Below, one piece after another: positions 31,199-42,774 of a stretch of 64,000 nucleotides of DNA. A program made the position numbers and the translations under genes. The notes under the pieces were generated by a model. The model did no database searches, was not told the DNA's origin, and saw nothing but the letters and a program-made list of their open reading frames with translations. This DNA is from Microbotryomycetes sp. JL201 (lineage: Eukaryota > Basidiomycota > Microbotryomycetes), in contig JAQYUZ010000005.1 in the NCBI GenBank assembly GCA_033819885.1, positions 62,001-126,000 of the forward strand, read 5' to 3'. How positions within the stretch are numbered: position 1 is the first letter of the stretch; each line of letters opens with the position of its first letter.

Positions 31199-31880
31199 TA
31201 GTCCAGATTCTGTAACGATAACCCGCTTGAATGAAGAAAAAGAACACGAGCGATTTGTGTTTCCGTTCCTTTCTTCAGTCTTTTTCAGTGAATGTAGTTG
31301 CGGATCGCGAGCTGAGTGGCGGAGAGTGGGTCGACGGCGCTTGAGGTTGGCAGAGTGTAAGTTTTTGTGCCGGGACCTCATCTCGCTGCCGACATCTGAA
31401 AGCGCTCTTGCTCACTGTTTGCAGGGACGAAAGGACTCTTTCGGTCCACGTTCCAGATCCGGAGGTCGAGTTGCGTGTTCGAGGTCGGCAGGCCCGAGCA
31501 AGGAAGAATGTCTATAGGCGCACAACTAGGATTCGTTTACAAACGCGTTCAGGCCTCTCTCCACGTGAAGTGGACACTCGATGCCAGATACAGCTTTTAC
31601 TCGGGCTCCTTGCGCCTTACGTCGAACGGACGAGCTGAGGGCTCTGCGATGCACCGTTCGTAACCCTCGAGCGGCAGGGCGCACGCAAGCGTTGCGCAAG
31701 GAAGAAACAGCTCACGCGCCCGAAGTTTCAACTCGGCGCTCACAGGAACCCCTTGCACATGACTCCATACACTTGCAGCCCGTGATTAAGGGCGAGCTAT
31801 ACTTGAGCATTACATGGTGGCCAATAAGCCATTGGAGACAAGACACAAGTACATAGGACTTTCATTGAAATCTGTATCAT
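31199..31880. other. Unresolved region downstream of the hypothetical ORF
   Basis: A convincing intron (GTAAGT donor near 31358, acceptor TTTGCAG near 31425) joins open frames on the plus strand; the exon after it reads WTKGLFRSTFQIRRSSCVFE and ends MHRS at a stop near 31663. This suggests a transcript, perhaps the end of the gene at 30797 or a separate short one, but no homology supports a protein. The last 200 bp are likely the 3' UTR of the sugar transporter. Confidence 0.3.
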
Positions 31881-34418
31881 TCAAGCCAGGTCGCGCATCT
31901 CTGGCTCGGCAGTCTTCTCGTTGTGCTGAGTCGCGCCGTTCGTCTTTGTGCCTTGGCTCGCGTAAAACTCTTTGTCGTCGTCGTACAAGTTGTTTTCGAT
32001 AATCTGGCGGCGGAACTTGGTCGAGCCGAGGATCGAGGACTTGCGGTACAGGATATCGACTTGCTCGAGCGACAATCCCTTGGTCTCGGGCTGCGAAAGA
32101 AAAAGAGACTCTGATCAGTTGCACGAAATTGATGGCAGAGGGACGGCAACTCACGATGCAGAAGAAGGTAAAGACAATGGCCAAGGCGCAGCAGGAGCCC
32201 CAAATGAAGAAGACCTTTGTGCCGAGACCAGCATTTCCAGGTCCGTCGTTAACCATATAAGGTGTACTATTTGCAGCCGTAAAGAGTCAGAATTGCCATA
32301 CATTTTGGTATATCGGGGTGAACTCACGAGTAACCGAGTGCGAAATTGACGAGCCTGATCAAAGGTAGCGTCAGCTTAGATTCAAGGTAGTGTACGTGGA
32401 CAGAGCAACTCACCAATTAGTAGCTGTCAGCGAGAAAAAGACGAAGAGCTTTGGATCAGCCAAATGTGGAAAGGAAGAGCGGGTCAACGCACCTGTCGAG
32501 AGCGACATGGCTTTGCCACGGATGGATGTGGGGTAAATCTCTCCGGTCACAACCCAAGCGCCTGGTCCAAACGTCGACGCGAAGAAGGCAATGAAGAAGC
32601 AAACACAGGCGATCAGACCTCGCTGAGCCGGCAAGTTGTCCGGTGAGGTCGTCGAGCCAATGATGCCAACCAAGAACTGAGACACGGTCATGCCGATGGC
32701 TCCGATCATAAGCAAGGGACGACGGCCGAGACGGTCGACGGCCCACATTCCGGGTGGCGTCGTGGCGAAGTTCACGGCGTTAACGATAATCTGCGTTACG
32801 AACGCGTTTCCGACACCAACGTTCGTGAAAAATTGTGTACCGTAGTAAATAATAAAGTTGATGCCTACGTTTTTCGCATGTCGTGACAAAATTCGCGGTG
32901 TCGAGGTTGCGGCAAAGGAAAGACAGTCAGTCAGCCGACTAGGCGGGGCAAGGGAGCGAGAGATCAGTACTAACCGGTCAATTGCTGCAGCGCTTGCAGA
33001 GCACATCCTGTGAGCGTGCGCTGGCAGTTCTTGCCTGGACCGAACGTGAAGCAAGCCAAGTACGAGTTGCTCGCGAGTGCTCGCTCGTGGTGCAAGTTGG
33101 CGGCGATTTCGGCGTACTCTTCGTTGACCTCGGGGGAGTCCAATGATCGGCCCATGATTTTGGCGATGGCAGCCTGTGCCTTCTCTTCTTTGCCCCGCAT
33201 CAGGAGCCATCGAGGCGACTCGGGCAGCAAGAGCATGCCACCACCGAGAATCAAAGCCCATGCGAATTGTAAGGCAATAGGAATGCGGTATGAGCCAGTG
33301 TTGTCCATGTTGCGCGTGCCGAAGCAGACAAGAGCAGCGATCAGGAGACCCTGGTGACAAAATACAATCAGATCAGGAAACCAGCGTGGTCTTGGCGGTG
33401 AAAGACCCACAAAGGTGATCATCCATTGGTAGCCTAGAAGGTTTTATGGGGACCAGAAGCGAATGTGGTGATGTCGCGTACCAGCGGTGAGCGAATGTCA
33501 GAATCGTTATCGAATCGGAGAAACCGAAAAAAAAAAAAACCCCCGCTCACCTGACACAATAGCACCGCGGAGGAAGCGTGGGGCTGTCTCACTCTGGTAC
33601 GTTGGAACGAGAACAGACACACCACCGACTCCCAGACCTGCCAACACTCGTCCGACGGCAAACAGTGGCGTGGCGGTGGCGGCGGTCTGGCAGATGACAC
33701 CAATGCAGAAAAAGACGAGGTAAAATGCTATGCCAAGACGACGACCGACTTTGAAAGCACAGTGAAGTATGTGAACGGTCTTGGTTACTTAATGAAAGCA
33801 CTGACTTACGGTAGTCTCCGGCACCATACGCTGTGATTGCGCCGACGAATGTTCCGGCAGAAAGAATGGAAGTAATCAAAGAGTCGGTTCCAGAAGACAA
33901 TGCGAAAGGTCTTGCTGGGTCTCCCGTTGGATCGCCAAACTGCAAGAGCCGGAAGAGACGCATGAATACAGCGCAAAAACGCCGAGGTTCGGGGAATCGG
34001 AAAATGGTGGGGGATCCTTCTGCTCACCAATGAAAGGAAGTAATCCATCTCCTTGATGCCTGCAATTCCAGTCAGTACATCGAAAACTGCACAGACACAT
34101 GCCTAGATGTACCAGAAATGTAGCCCGTGTCATAGCCCTGCGCAAAGTAAAGGTCAGCCGACCGGCCTGTTTCAGTCAGGAGCGTCACAAAGCTGGCGCA
34201 CGTAGAGGAAACCCTGCAGAAACGCGGACAGGTCAGCTTGCATACATGATAGTACGTTTCAAGCGTCTGCGGCTCACGCCAAATGCGGCAAAGCATGCTG
34301 TCGAGGCCGATGTCAGCTCGTTCGAACCCGAAGCTTTTCTCGGTTGCGAAAGCCTCGCAGACTTACACATTACCAGAGCCAAAGGGCTCGCCTTTTTGAC
34401 AGCCTCGGCAGCTTCCAT
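31881..34418 (-). CDS. MFS sugar transporter (hexose-type)
   Basis: Plasma-membrane proton-coupled or facilitative sugar porter with 12 helices. The spliced start is MEAAEAVKKASPLALVMS followed by CFAAFGGFLYGYDTGYISGI, the typical first helix. Family signatures: VLAGLGVGGVSVLVPTYQSE, APRFLRGAIVSGYQWMITFG, LPESPRWLLMRGKEEKAQ, ALQALQQLTGINFIIYYGTQ, DRLGRRPLLMIGA, FGPGAWVVTGEIYPTSIRGK and PETKGLSLEQVDILYRKS. About nine or ten short introns; one contains an A-run next to a C-run near 33529-33545. The C-terminal tail (about 45 residues) is hydrophilic. Stop TGA is at 31881-31883. Substrate is not decidable from the sequence. Confidence 0.92.
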
Positions 34419-34644
34419 GGTGAACTTGTTCCCTTTGCTCGACGACTGCAAGAAGGAGGAGAGCGGAGCACAAGCCAGGCGGAGAAGCCCAGTTTCGATG
34501 ACGTTGGTCAGTCGACGGAGCCGGGCACGCGGGTTTCGGAAAATAACAATCGGCTCACGACCGGTTGCGATCAAAACCACTTTTGACAGCTGCTGTGTAA
34601 GTTGGACGACTGCTAGCGTTGCGACTAGACTCGAAAAGTTGCGT

Positions 34645-35211
34645 TCAGGTCGTTGGTGAAGCACGAAGGCAAAGCAGATCCGCGGCCTGCTTGTTTGCAT
34701 CGGTGCGTCCACGCTCACCCCAGAAAAAGAAATCGGTCCGCAGCATGTCTCCATGCCCAGCGAAACGATCTCGGCCGAGAAGTCTGCGCGCAGAAAATGG
34801 AGCTGGCAAACTTTGTGACGTACGCTCCTGACCCATCGATGACGACCATGTTGCCTGAGTTGCACTGCAAAGGCTGTTTCGTTACAATACAAATGATGAA
34901 ATAATGTCACTTTAGAAACTTGTTGCGATTTACCAGCTGAGTCACTGCAGATGACGAGACGCATCCGTCCAAGTGCCGACGACGCAAGCTCCGTGTGAGG
35001 CACTGCACACTATGGGACACGTGTTGCATGTATTCAGCTTGCTCCGGTGTAATTTGGGCAGGAGCCCCACCAAAAGCCGACGTGGGCGGTGACTTATAGC
35101 TGAGCCGCATCGATTTTCCCGAATATCGGAGATATATGCACATGCATACGAAGGAGACGGTACCGAGAATTGGTGCAGCACGTCAGCGAAACTCTTGCCG
35201 GTGATTTCCAT
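34645..35211 (-). CDS. Small hypothetical protein, four exons
   Basis: Proposed from splice signals only. The ATG at 35209-35211 opens MEITGKSFADVLHQFS; splicing out about 35098-35163 joins YKSPPTSAFGGAPAQITPEQ and AEYMQHVSHSVQCLTRSLRR. A GTAAAT donor near 34934 and an acceptor near 34867 lead to CNSGNMVVIDGSGA, and a further intron (about 34785-34824) leads to LLGRDRFAGHGDMLRTDFFF, ending LCLRASPTT at the stop. The result is about 130 residues with no recognised domain, no signal peptide and no membrane helix. It sits between the sugar transporter and Ku70, with a 219-bp divergent gap to Ku70. Continuous frames across three introns support it, but it remains tentative. Confidence 0.42.
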
Positions 35212-35430
35212 GGTGAGGCTACCGTGTAACAGGGTGTCCAGGCTTCGGCGGACGCGCTACATAAATACTTCAATCGGACGGCTCTGACCAGTAGTCGAAT
35301 CCTTGTATGGAGATGACGAACTGCTCTGGTATGACACGGCCTCGCAATAAGCGCCTGTTGCAATGTCAATGTACGACGCGCGTCGACGCGGCGCGCTCGG
35401 ACCTCTCTCGTCGGCCCCACGCTGCCCGAG

Positions 35431-38273
35431 ATGGCGTCGTCGTATGGCAACAGTCAGTCCGCAGCGCGAGATGACTAGGAACATGAACCTGACAGCCTAC
35501 GAAATGCAGCCGACTGGTACACTGGCGGCGAAGGCGAGGAAGTTGACGAGGCCGTCGAGGAGGTACGCTCTCTGCAGCACATTAGGACCTTGCAACTCCG
35601 ACACTTGGTTCTTCGCAGTACTTTTCCACCTCGGAAGCCTTCTTGTTCCTGATTGAAGCGACCGACACTATGCTGCAGCCTTTCGACGAGCCAATGCTGC
35701 CGACGCAGACAGGCGACGCCTCGCAAAGCACATTGCTCGGCTGGAAGGGCAAAGAGCCAGCAAAGAGCAAGATGGAACTGTGTCTGAGATGCGCGCTCGC
35801 TATGATGCGCCGCAAGGTCATCAGCTCGCCAAAGGACAAAATCGGCATCCTCATCTACAATACGGTGGGCAACAAAGACTCTGATACCTTCCAAACGTAG
35901 CTGATCGCCTGGGTTGCTGAGGCATCGCAGGCTACGACCTCCAGCGACGTGGGTGGCAAGAACTACCATGTGCTGCATCCTTTGGAGCTGCCGACCGCAC
36001 GAGCAATCTTGTCACTCAGACAGTTGCTTGAAGGCGAGCATCAGCGCGGGCCTTGTTGACGGGTTGCTCACTTGAATTGTTCTCGGCAGAGGCGTCACGT
36101 GACCCAGAATTTCTCGCTCGCAAGTATCGTCCTAACACGGGCCAAAACGCAACCACCGGGGTTCTTTCGCATGTTTCAACAATTTTCCGCCAAGAGTGCG
36201 TCACTGCGTCACGGGGCTTGCCCTGAATGCTTATCCATTCGCGGCAACCAGAGCTAGCAACAAGCGCATTAACAAGCACATTATGCTGATAACCGACAAC
36301 GATGATCCCGTTCAAGGCATTGACCAACTCAGGAACGTCGCCATGCAAACTCGCCATGTGAGCATTGCCATTTAACTCCACGATTCCGTCATATTTTAAT
36401 CAGCCTCCTCCGTAGGACTTTGCCACGCTGAATTACACTTTTGACGGAACTTTCATCCCGCCAACGTCTCGGGATGAGTTTGACCTGGATAAATTCTTTG
36501 GCGTGAGTTGTCTCGGCTCCAACTGCGCGTCTCCCTTGACACGCCACCCGACAGCCTCTAATTGCAGGCAACGACGGCGAGTATGGAGATTGGCCGACAG
36601 TTGTCAAAAGCTTGCCGGGAGTCCTGAATGATCTTTTGGGCAAGTTGCGCACGAAGGAAGCCACGAAGCGAGTAGCTTTCAAAGTCCCCTTCATTTTGGC
36701 CGACGGCTTTCGCATCGGAGTGTGCGGGTCAGTACATTGTTTCCGTCTGACCCACAATATATTGAGCTCAATCACAGCTACTCGCTCGTCGGCGATGAGA
36801 AGAAACGTCCTCCAATCAAGGTGGATCTTAATTCACGAACCGGACAAGAGCTTGTCACAGAACTGATTCTGAAAGACTCGGTTAGTATAGAATGTATCAG
36901 ATCGTCAAACCCCACCAACACACTCATCCGGGTTCGCAGATGACTGCGCAAGAGATTGTCCGGGAAAGCGTACGGTATTACTTCTCGGTCGGCGTTGGAA
37001 CCTCGGAGCAACCGGCCCCGAAGCTGTTCTTCGATGACAAAGAAGTCCGCAAATTGAAGGTGAGATATCCGGACGACAGCAGACATTGAACTAAATTCTG
37101 AAACGCTCGCTTTGAAGACCTTGGGCATGGATCCGTGTCTCAAGTTGCTCGGATTCGCACCTCGTGAAGGCAACATTAATATTCGGGAGTCTGTCAAGCA
37201 CAGTTACTTCATTTATCCTGAGGAAGAGGCGTACGTCGGCAGCACGAGGACATTTTCAGCACTACTCAAATCGATGATCAAGAAGGATGTCATTGGGTAC
37301 GGAGTCTTGTTAGCGAGGGTCATTTCTCGACCGCAGATTGTGCTGATGATGGCGCAGGTAAGCTCCTTCGGCTGTCCGCGACGTGTCCGCGCTCACGTTC
37401 TCCGCAGGAGGAAAAGATGCGAAGCGACGGCACGCAAGAACGGCCCGCCGGGATTCACCTGATCCAGCTGCCCTTTGCCGATGACTTGCGGGAGCTAGAC
37501 ATCTCGGCAACTAACAGTGTCATCAAAGTACCGGAAGGTGATCATTCTGGTTCACTTCAGGCTTCATCCGCTGAATACGGGGTGAACAGGAGATTTGACA
37601 GACATGAATTTGAACGATCTGCCAGATCAACCCCCCGTGCGCATCGCGACAAAGATAGTCAAAAAGCTAAATACGGTGTACAATCCGGACAATTATCCGA
37701 ACCCAGGTCAGCCTGATTGCGATTGCATTGGAGAGCAAGACATTGACAATAAGATCACGTTACGTAGCTCTGAATTACCACTACGAAGTAAGAAGACATT
37801 TGGTTCAACGCCGAGACCAATTCTGACGTGCAGCAAAACAGACCTTGGCCGCTCTCGCGCTCGGCGAAGATCTGCCAGAACCCGAGGACAAGACGCTTCC
37901 AAAAGTTGCTACGATCGACACTGTGAGCCGTTCGTAGTACTCACGGCTTCAAGCAAATGACTCTGCTTCTCGCAAATAGTATGCCGGCAATTTCATCAGT
38001 GAATTGAGAGGCCTGATTCAGCAAGATTCTTACGATCCAAACCGGGTGAAAGTCTCCAAGAAAAAGAATGACAAAGCGGCGGTGACGCCCAAGGAAGAAG
38101 GCTCGCGAGCAGAGCTTGAAGAGTTTGCTCAAGAGTTGAAGTCGGCCGGTAGGGGCTTGAAGAATGACGACATCAAGGCCGGACTGAGATTGATGAATGA
38201 AAAGGTCGGGGGAAACAAAGCCGAGCTCTACGAGCGAGCGGTGTCGGCTTTGAAAGAGCGAGGCTTGATGTGA
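35431..38273 (+). CDS. KU70: Ku70, DNA end-binding subunit
   Basis: With Ku80 it binds double-strand ends for non-homologous end joining and protects telomeres. The gene is intron-rich. Spliced blocks: MASSYGNTDWYTGGEGEEVD, EYFSTSEAFLFLIEATDTML, LCLRCALAMMRRKVISSPKD (vWA-like domain), MLITDNDDPVQG, YSLVGDEKKRPPIKVDLNSR, LFFDDKEVRKLKTLGMDPCL, LLGFAPREGNINIRESVKHS, YFIYPEEEAYVGSTRTFSAL and VLLARVISRPQIVLMMAQEE (Ku core), DDLRELD, and a C-terminal SAP domain (GLKNDDIKAGLRLMNEKVGG, LYERAVSALKERGLM). One intron at 36034-36089 appears to be GC-AG. Start ATG is at 35431 and stop TGA at 38271-38273. Confidence 0.93.
36034..36089 (+). other. Probable GC-AG intron in Ku70
   Basis: The upstream exon ends CTTGAAG and the intron starts GCGAGC and ends CGGCAG. 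Joining gives LRQLLEEASRDPEFLARKYR in frame, and no GT donor nearby does so. This is the second GC-AG intron proposed in the window. Confidence 0.6.
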
Positions 38274-38417
38274 ACTCAGCCATCCAAGCCGGAGAACAAT
38301 GGTCCTTGTGGTTCTGCTTTTCTCGCTTGTTGCTATTCTTAACCTATACCTCTCCTTGCATCTGGTATAGTCGTCGTAAATACAACATAGGGCACAACAG
38401 CGTAAATAAGGAGATCG

Positions 38418-40446
38418 TCAACGAGACGCGACCGAAATGATTCTGACTTCGTGGCCATCGGTGTTTGTGTCGGCCGAGACTTCGCACGTCAAAGTGCTGC
38501 AAACGAGCAAGCTGTCAAAATCATGCTCAGCCGCTACCGGATGCGTGACTCACTGCTCTCCCGGCTTCAAGCTCCAGCCCACAAGGTGCCACACTGGTCT
38601 GCTTGCCTTTTCCTCAAAATGAGCGTCGATCACGGCTCTACGGCTCTCGTGACCATCAGTCCAGCACTCTAGCATTCCTTGATCCTCAGCGCTGCGCTTG
38701 TAAATGTGCATGCCGACCTGAGTTCCCGTCGTCTTGAACGAGATCCTAGCGCCGACCTTGTTTGATCGCCAAGCAGACTTGCCGTTCCATTCTACCAGTT
38801 CCCAGCCGTCTGGAGTGGTTTGTGAAGCGTCTCCTTGATGGGGCTCGAGCGGTTTCTTGGAAGATCCGGCAAAGCGACAGACTGGAGAAACTCGTTCGGC
38901 CTTTTTGGATTTCGAAAACGGCTCCCATACTGTGTAATGTAAGCCAGAGTCAGACTGGGGATGTTTTAGCTTAGAGAGTGTACGCCCGGCTACTCACAGT
39001 ACAATCGGGGCATCGTGTTGAGAATGTCTGACTTTGGCCAGACGCCTGAAGCTTCTTTCGGTGGTGACACCTTTCTTCGTTTTGTTTCACATGTTTGTTC
39101 GCGCATGTACAATGTGAACATGTCACCCATCGCATCATGTCCCAGCTGCGCCATGTGTCGCTGTAGCATATGATGAGAATCAGCCGCCCAGAGCGCTCGA
39201 TCTCACAACAAGCTCACATAGTCTGGTGAAAGGTCAGGGAAGTAGTCAAAGAATGGTGGAGACTGATCTGGATGAGCCATAAAGTGTGGCAATAAAAAGT
39301 TGCGAATCGAGATGACTGGCACGTCAAAGTAGGTGCTCAGAAGCAGGTTCGACGCATAGCCTAAACAGCAGCAGAAGGTGAGTCGACTGTCAAGTTTCGC
39401 GCGACGTAGAAACTGACCCATCACGAGATCGGGAAAGCTTGTAGCAACGAAACTTGTCCGGACGACTGCAGGTTGCTGGGGCAGGTCGAGCAGAGCCCGG
39501 AACAAGGCGTCATCAGCCTTGTACGTGTCCGGTGCGTTGAGATTGTTAATGTCGAGCTCGACAATGTACAAGTCCATGTCGTCTGGCACCGCCGTTGCAA
39601 AGCAAAAGCTGTAAAAGTCGGCTAAAAGAAGCGTCGCCCAGATCAGGATCAGTCAGAAGGTATTGCTGGGAGAACGGCCAAGCCTGACTCACAATCCATT
39701 GCCGGTAGCGCGCCATTGTAAATTTCGGACTTTGGAAATGCGTCGTTGAAAGTCCTGAACCATCGTTCCCACCATTTATCGCCGCGCACGCCATGGCCGG
39801 CGCTGACGCTGCCACCAATGACCCCAATCTTGACTTTTTCTCCGTTGAGCGCCTTTTCAATAAATTGTCGCACCCGTGTGCCGCTTCCTTGGTATGCTCT
39901 GCTGAGCCGGACGTTGTCGAGGCCGTACTCTTTGCACATTTTGTCGTTCGGGTCACGCACGCACACTTCGCACGTCTGGGTGGCCGGGTCAACAGCTACA
40001 GCTTTGGCAGATGCGATGCTCGCATGTCTGCTGCCGCCAACATGCGCTGCCATGCCTTGCGATGAAAGTGGCCGAGGCCTCGAGCTCACTCCAGCACCTT
40101 CTACTATTTCGTCAAAGCTCGAATCGTTGCCAGGTCTGTGAAACGATCTGTTGCGATCCGCTATTTGTCTGGCTCTGAATCCCGCTTCGTATGCATCTTC
40201 GAGCGCTTGCGATGATGGCGATCGAGCGGAGCGCCACAGACCCAAGCACACGACGTTGACCAAGATCAATACGATCAATGCTGGGGACTTGGCGAATCCG
40301 CTTGAATGTTTTGGTGGCGGTCTGTTGTACACTTGCGTGTGAATCGAGTTTGATCTGCTCTGCCTGCCATGCGCAAACGTCAAGACTTGAGGCGACGGCG
40401 ACGAAGGCCCGGCAGAGAATGATAGGCGATGGCTTGAGACAGACAT
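38418..40446 (-). CDS. Membrane-anchored SGNH-hydrolase-like protein, copy 1
   Basis: Type II membrane topology: a Ser-rich N-terminus (MSVSSHRLSFSAGPSSPSPQ) followed by one helix (ALIVLILVNVVCLGLW). A luminal or extracellular SGNH/GDSL-type domain follows: CEVCVRDPNDKMCKEYGLDN, VRLSRAYQGSGTRVRQFIEK, KVKIGVIGGSVSAGHGV (nucleophile Ser block), MDLYIVELDINNLNA, ATSFPDLVMG, FDVPVISIRNFLLPHFMAHP, then DY|RHMAQLGHDAMGDM, where an intron splits the DxxH motif. The C-terminal part is a beta-rich region (WELVEWNGKSAWRSNKVGAR, FKTTGTQVGMHIYKRSAEDQ) ending GEHTLTCEVSADTNTDGHEV. About six introns. It is a tandem paralogue of the gene at 40864. Substrate is unknown; acyl-ester hydrolysis of a wall or glycan component is a family-based guess. 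Confidence 0.8.
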
Positions 40447-40863
40447 GTCTGTCCTCGGCCGTTTGTCGCACAATCAACACAGTGATGGAAAGACTAGGGC
40501 GAACGAAAGCAATCGTGGAAGCGAGCTTTGGGCTCGGGCCTGGCTGCCAGCCTCTCGCGACCCGCGCACTTTCCTGTTCCGACCGTGGCAGGCTAAAGAC
40601 AGAGACAGCACACGCGCAAAGCGTTTGAGATCGCTCCCCGACTGCAGGAAAGAAGATCTAGAATCAAGACGATCAGTGGTGTGCAAACCACCAAGATTCA
40701 GACGCCGGGCCAGTCACGTGATCCGAAGGTGATCCGAAGGTGATCCGAAGGTGATCCGAAGGTGATCTCGTAAGTGAATGCGCAATGCAATATGCAAATG
40801 GCTACAAAATGTTTCGACAAGGAGAAGTTGAATGCTAGTGGTATAAATGTTGCCAGATGACGT
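40447..40863. other. Upstream region of SGNH copy 1
   Basis: About 420 bp between the two tandem SGNH genes. It holds the four-copy 11-bp repeat at 40718-40761. No further gene is seen; antisense frames are shadows. Confidence 0.45.
40718..40761. repeat. 11-bp tandem repeat, four copies
   Basis: Four perfect copies of GTGATCCGAAG in a row, followed by a partial fifth (GTGATC). It lies between the two SGNH paralogues, about 270-315 bp upstream of copy 1. Confidence 0.97.
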
Positions 40864-42774
40864 CTAATTGGCTGCAAAACCTGTGATGCGAATCTCTGTG
40901 CCACGATCGCTTGTCGCAGGAGGTAGTATGCGGCACGAGACGGTGCTGAGTCGCGGCTTGTCAGCTGCCGCGCACTCCCGTGCACCTCGATCTGTCAACT
41001 CACTGCTCTCCGAATTCGAGATGGTCGCGGACGAGGAAGAACTCTGGCCGAGCTGCTTGATCCCAGTACGCGTCAATGACGACCGCCCTGTGCTTGTCGC
41101 TGTCGACCCAGCATTCCATCTTGCCCTGTGTGAATGCATCTCTCATATAAACAAACAGGCCAACTCGTGTGCCTGTAAATCTGAACCCGATCTGTCTGCC
41201 CGGGACCGTGCACCGCGTCGCCACTTTGTGATTCCATTCGACACGTTGCCACGCTGGGTCTGTCAGCTGAACGTCCGGCTCCACCACGCGGCGCGACCCA
41301 TAGAATGAGCAGAACGAATGCACCGGAGCAGCCTTCTTTCGCGTTGAAAATGGTTCCCAGACTGCAGTGGTAGGCCAAGATTAGTCCGTTTCTTCTTCCA
41401 AAATGCCTCGAGCCTGCCTCTTAGACATGCTGAGTCTCAAACGTTTGCAGACTTACTGTAAAGCCGAGGGATCTTGCCCAGCACATCGTCTTGCGGCCAG
41501 CGCGAAGCAGCTTTGGGCACTGAATACATTTGCCTCTTCTCGACCTCGCAAATTTGCTCCCTTATATAAAGCGTCATCATGTCGGCCAACGCCCGGTGGC
41601 CGTACTTGGCGATGTGTCTGTAGTCTGGACTGCCATCAGGTAGCACGGCAAAGAACTCGGCCGACCGCTCTGGATGCTCCATAAAGTGTGGTAGCAGGAA
41701 ATTGCGTATCGAAATATGGGGCGTGTCAAAGTACGTCGATTGAGTCAATGCCGCAGCGATTCCGAGAATCATGTTTGGAAAAGACGTCGCCACACTGTGC
41801 TCGAAGAGGTCAGCTGTCGGCAGCTCATGAGGCCATCTCGTAGACTGACGTTCCAACCCGAATTAATGCCGGCTCTTGAGGCAATCCGAGAATCGACCGC
41901 GTGAGCTGGTCCACGTGCTTGTACGTCTCGTCGTGGTATACATCGTTGATCTCGAGCTCGACAAGGTACAAATCCGCGTCATTTCCAATCTTTGCGTCCC
42001 AACACAAGCTAAAGAATTCACTGCCTGTCGCGGGCATAGACCCGTTCTCGATTTCTGTGTTGGGAAAGATTTGCTTGAACATCCGGTAGAATCGATCGAC
42101 CCAGGACTCTTCTCCGTGCTGTGGCCAAATACCGTGGCCGAATGACACGGATCCCCCAATGATCTGAAATGTCGTCACAACGTCAGGATGTGCACGAGTG
42201 TCTTTCAGCCCGAGCTTACTCCGATCTTGACCTTTTCGCCTCGCATCGCCTTTTCCAGCACTTTACGAACCCGAGCACCGCTGCCCGTATACGATCTCGA
42301 CAATCTTATGTTGTCAATTCCGTACTCTTGGCACATGGGATCGTCTGGCGTTGCCACACAGACTTCACAGGAGCTCGTAGCTGCCATCGGTCCCATTCGA
42401 GGCCGTCGGTAGCCAGAGTTGGCGGGCATCGAATGTCCAGATGACCATTCCTCCACGTCGTCGTATGCTGGTCTTGGGACACCGTGTCTGTGCCCGCCGC
42501 CATGTTTGCGGTTTCCGAACTCTGCTCGTCGCTTGCGATCCGGTCGCTCAGAGACGACTTGAGCTTCGTCCGCACTCAATAGAGCTGTCGTGTTGATTTC
42601 CGAAACTCTAGATGTCCCGATGACAGTCTCTGCCTGCCTGCTCAACTCATCCCGGCTCTCCGGAGACTGCACTGCGGCAGCGGCAAACTCGACATGCCAG
42701 TAAGCGACGATAGTGGCATGGAGCAAGAGCAGTACGGCCAGCCGAGGCAGTACACGTGTGCTCAATGCGCCCAT
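40864..42774 (-). CDS. Membrane-anchored or secreted SGNH-hydrolase-like protein, copy 2
   Basis: Starts MGALSTRVLPRL then LAVLLLLHATIVAYW, a signal anchor or signal peptide, followed by a charged low-complexity region. The domain matches copy 1 throughout: CEVCVATPDDPMCQEYGIDN, IRLSRSYTGSGARVRKVLEK, GGSVSFGHGI (nucleophile block), ADLYLVELEINDVYHDETY, ATSFPNMILG, FDTPHISIRNFLLPHFMEHP and SPDYRHIAKYGHRALADM (DxxH). The C-terminal beta-rich region reads WQRVEWNHKVATRCTVPGRQ, FRFTGTRVGLFVYMRD, then GEHTVSCRILPPATSDRGTE after a final intron. The intron that splits DxxH in copy 1 is absent here. Same strand, 417 bp from copy 1, so a tandem duplication followed by divergence. Function beyond the SGNH fold is not known. 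Confidence 0.8.

Noticed and set aside
34233-35003. 256-codon minus-strand frame
   Set aside because: Runs through introns and the start region of the sugar transporter and through the small gene upstream. Its only supported part is MEAAEAVKK, the transporter start.
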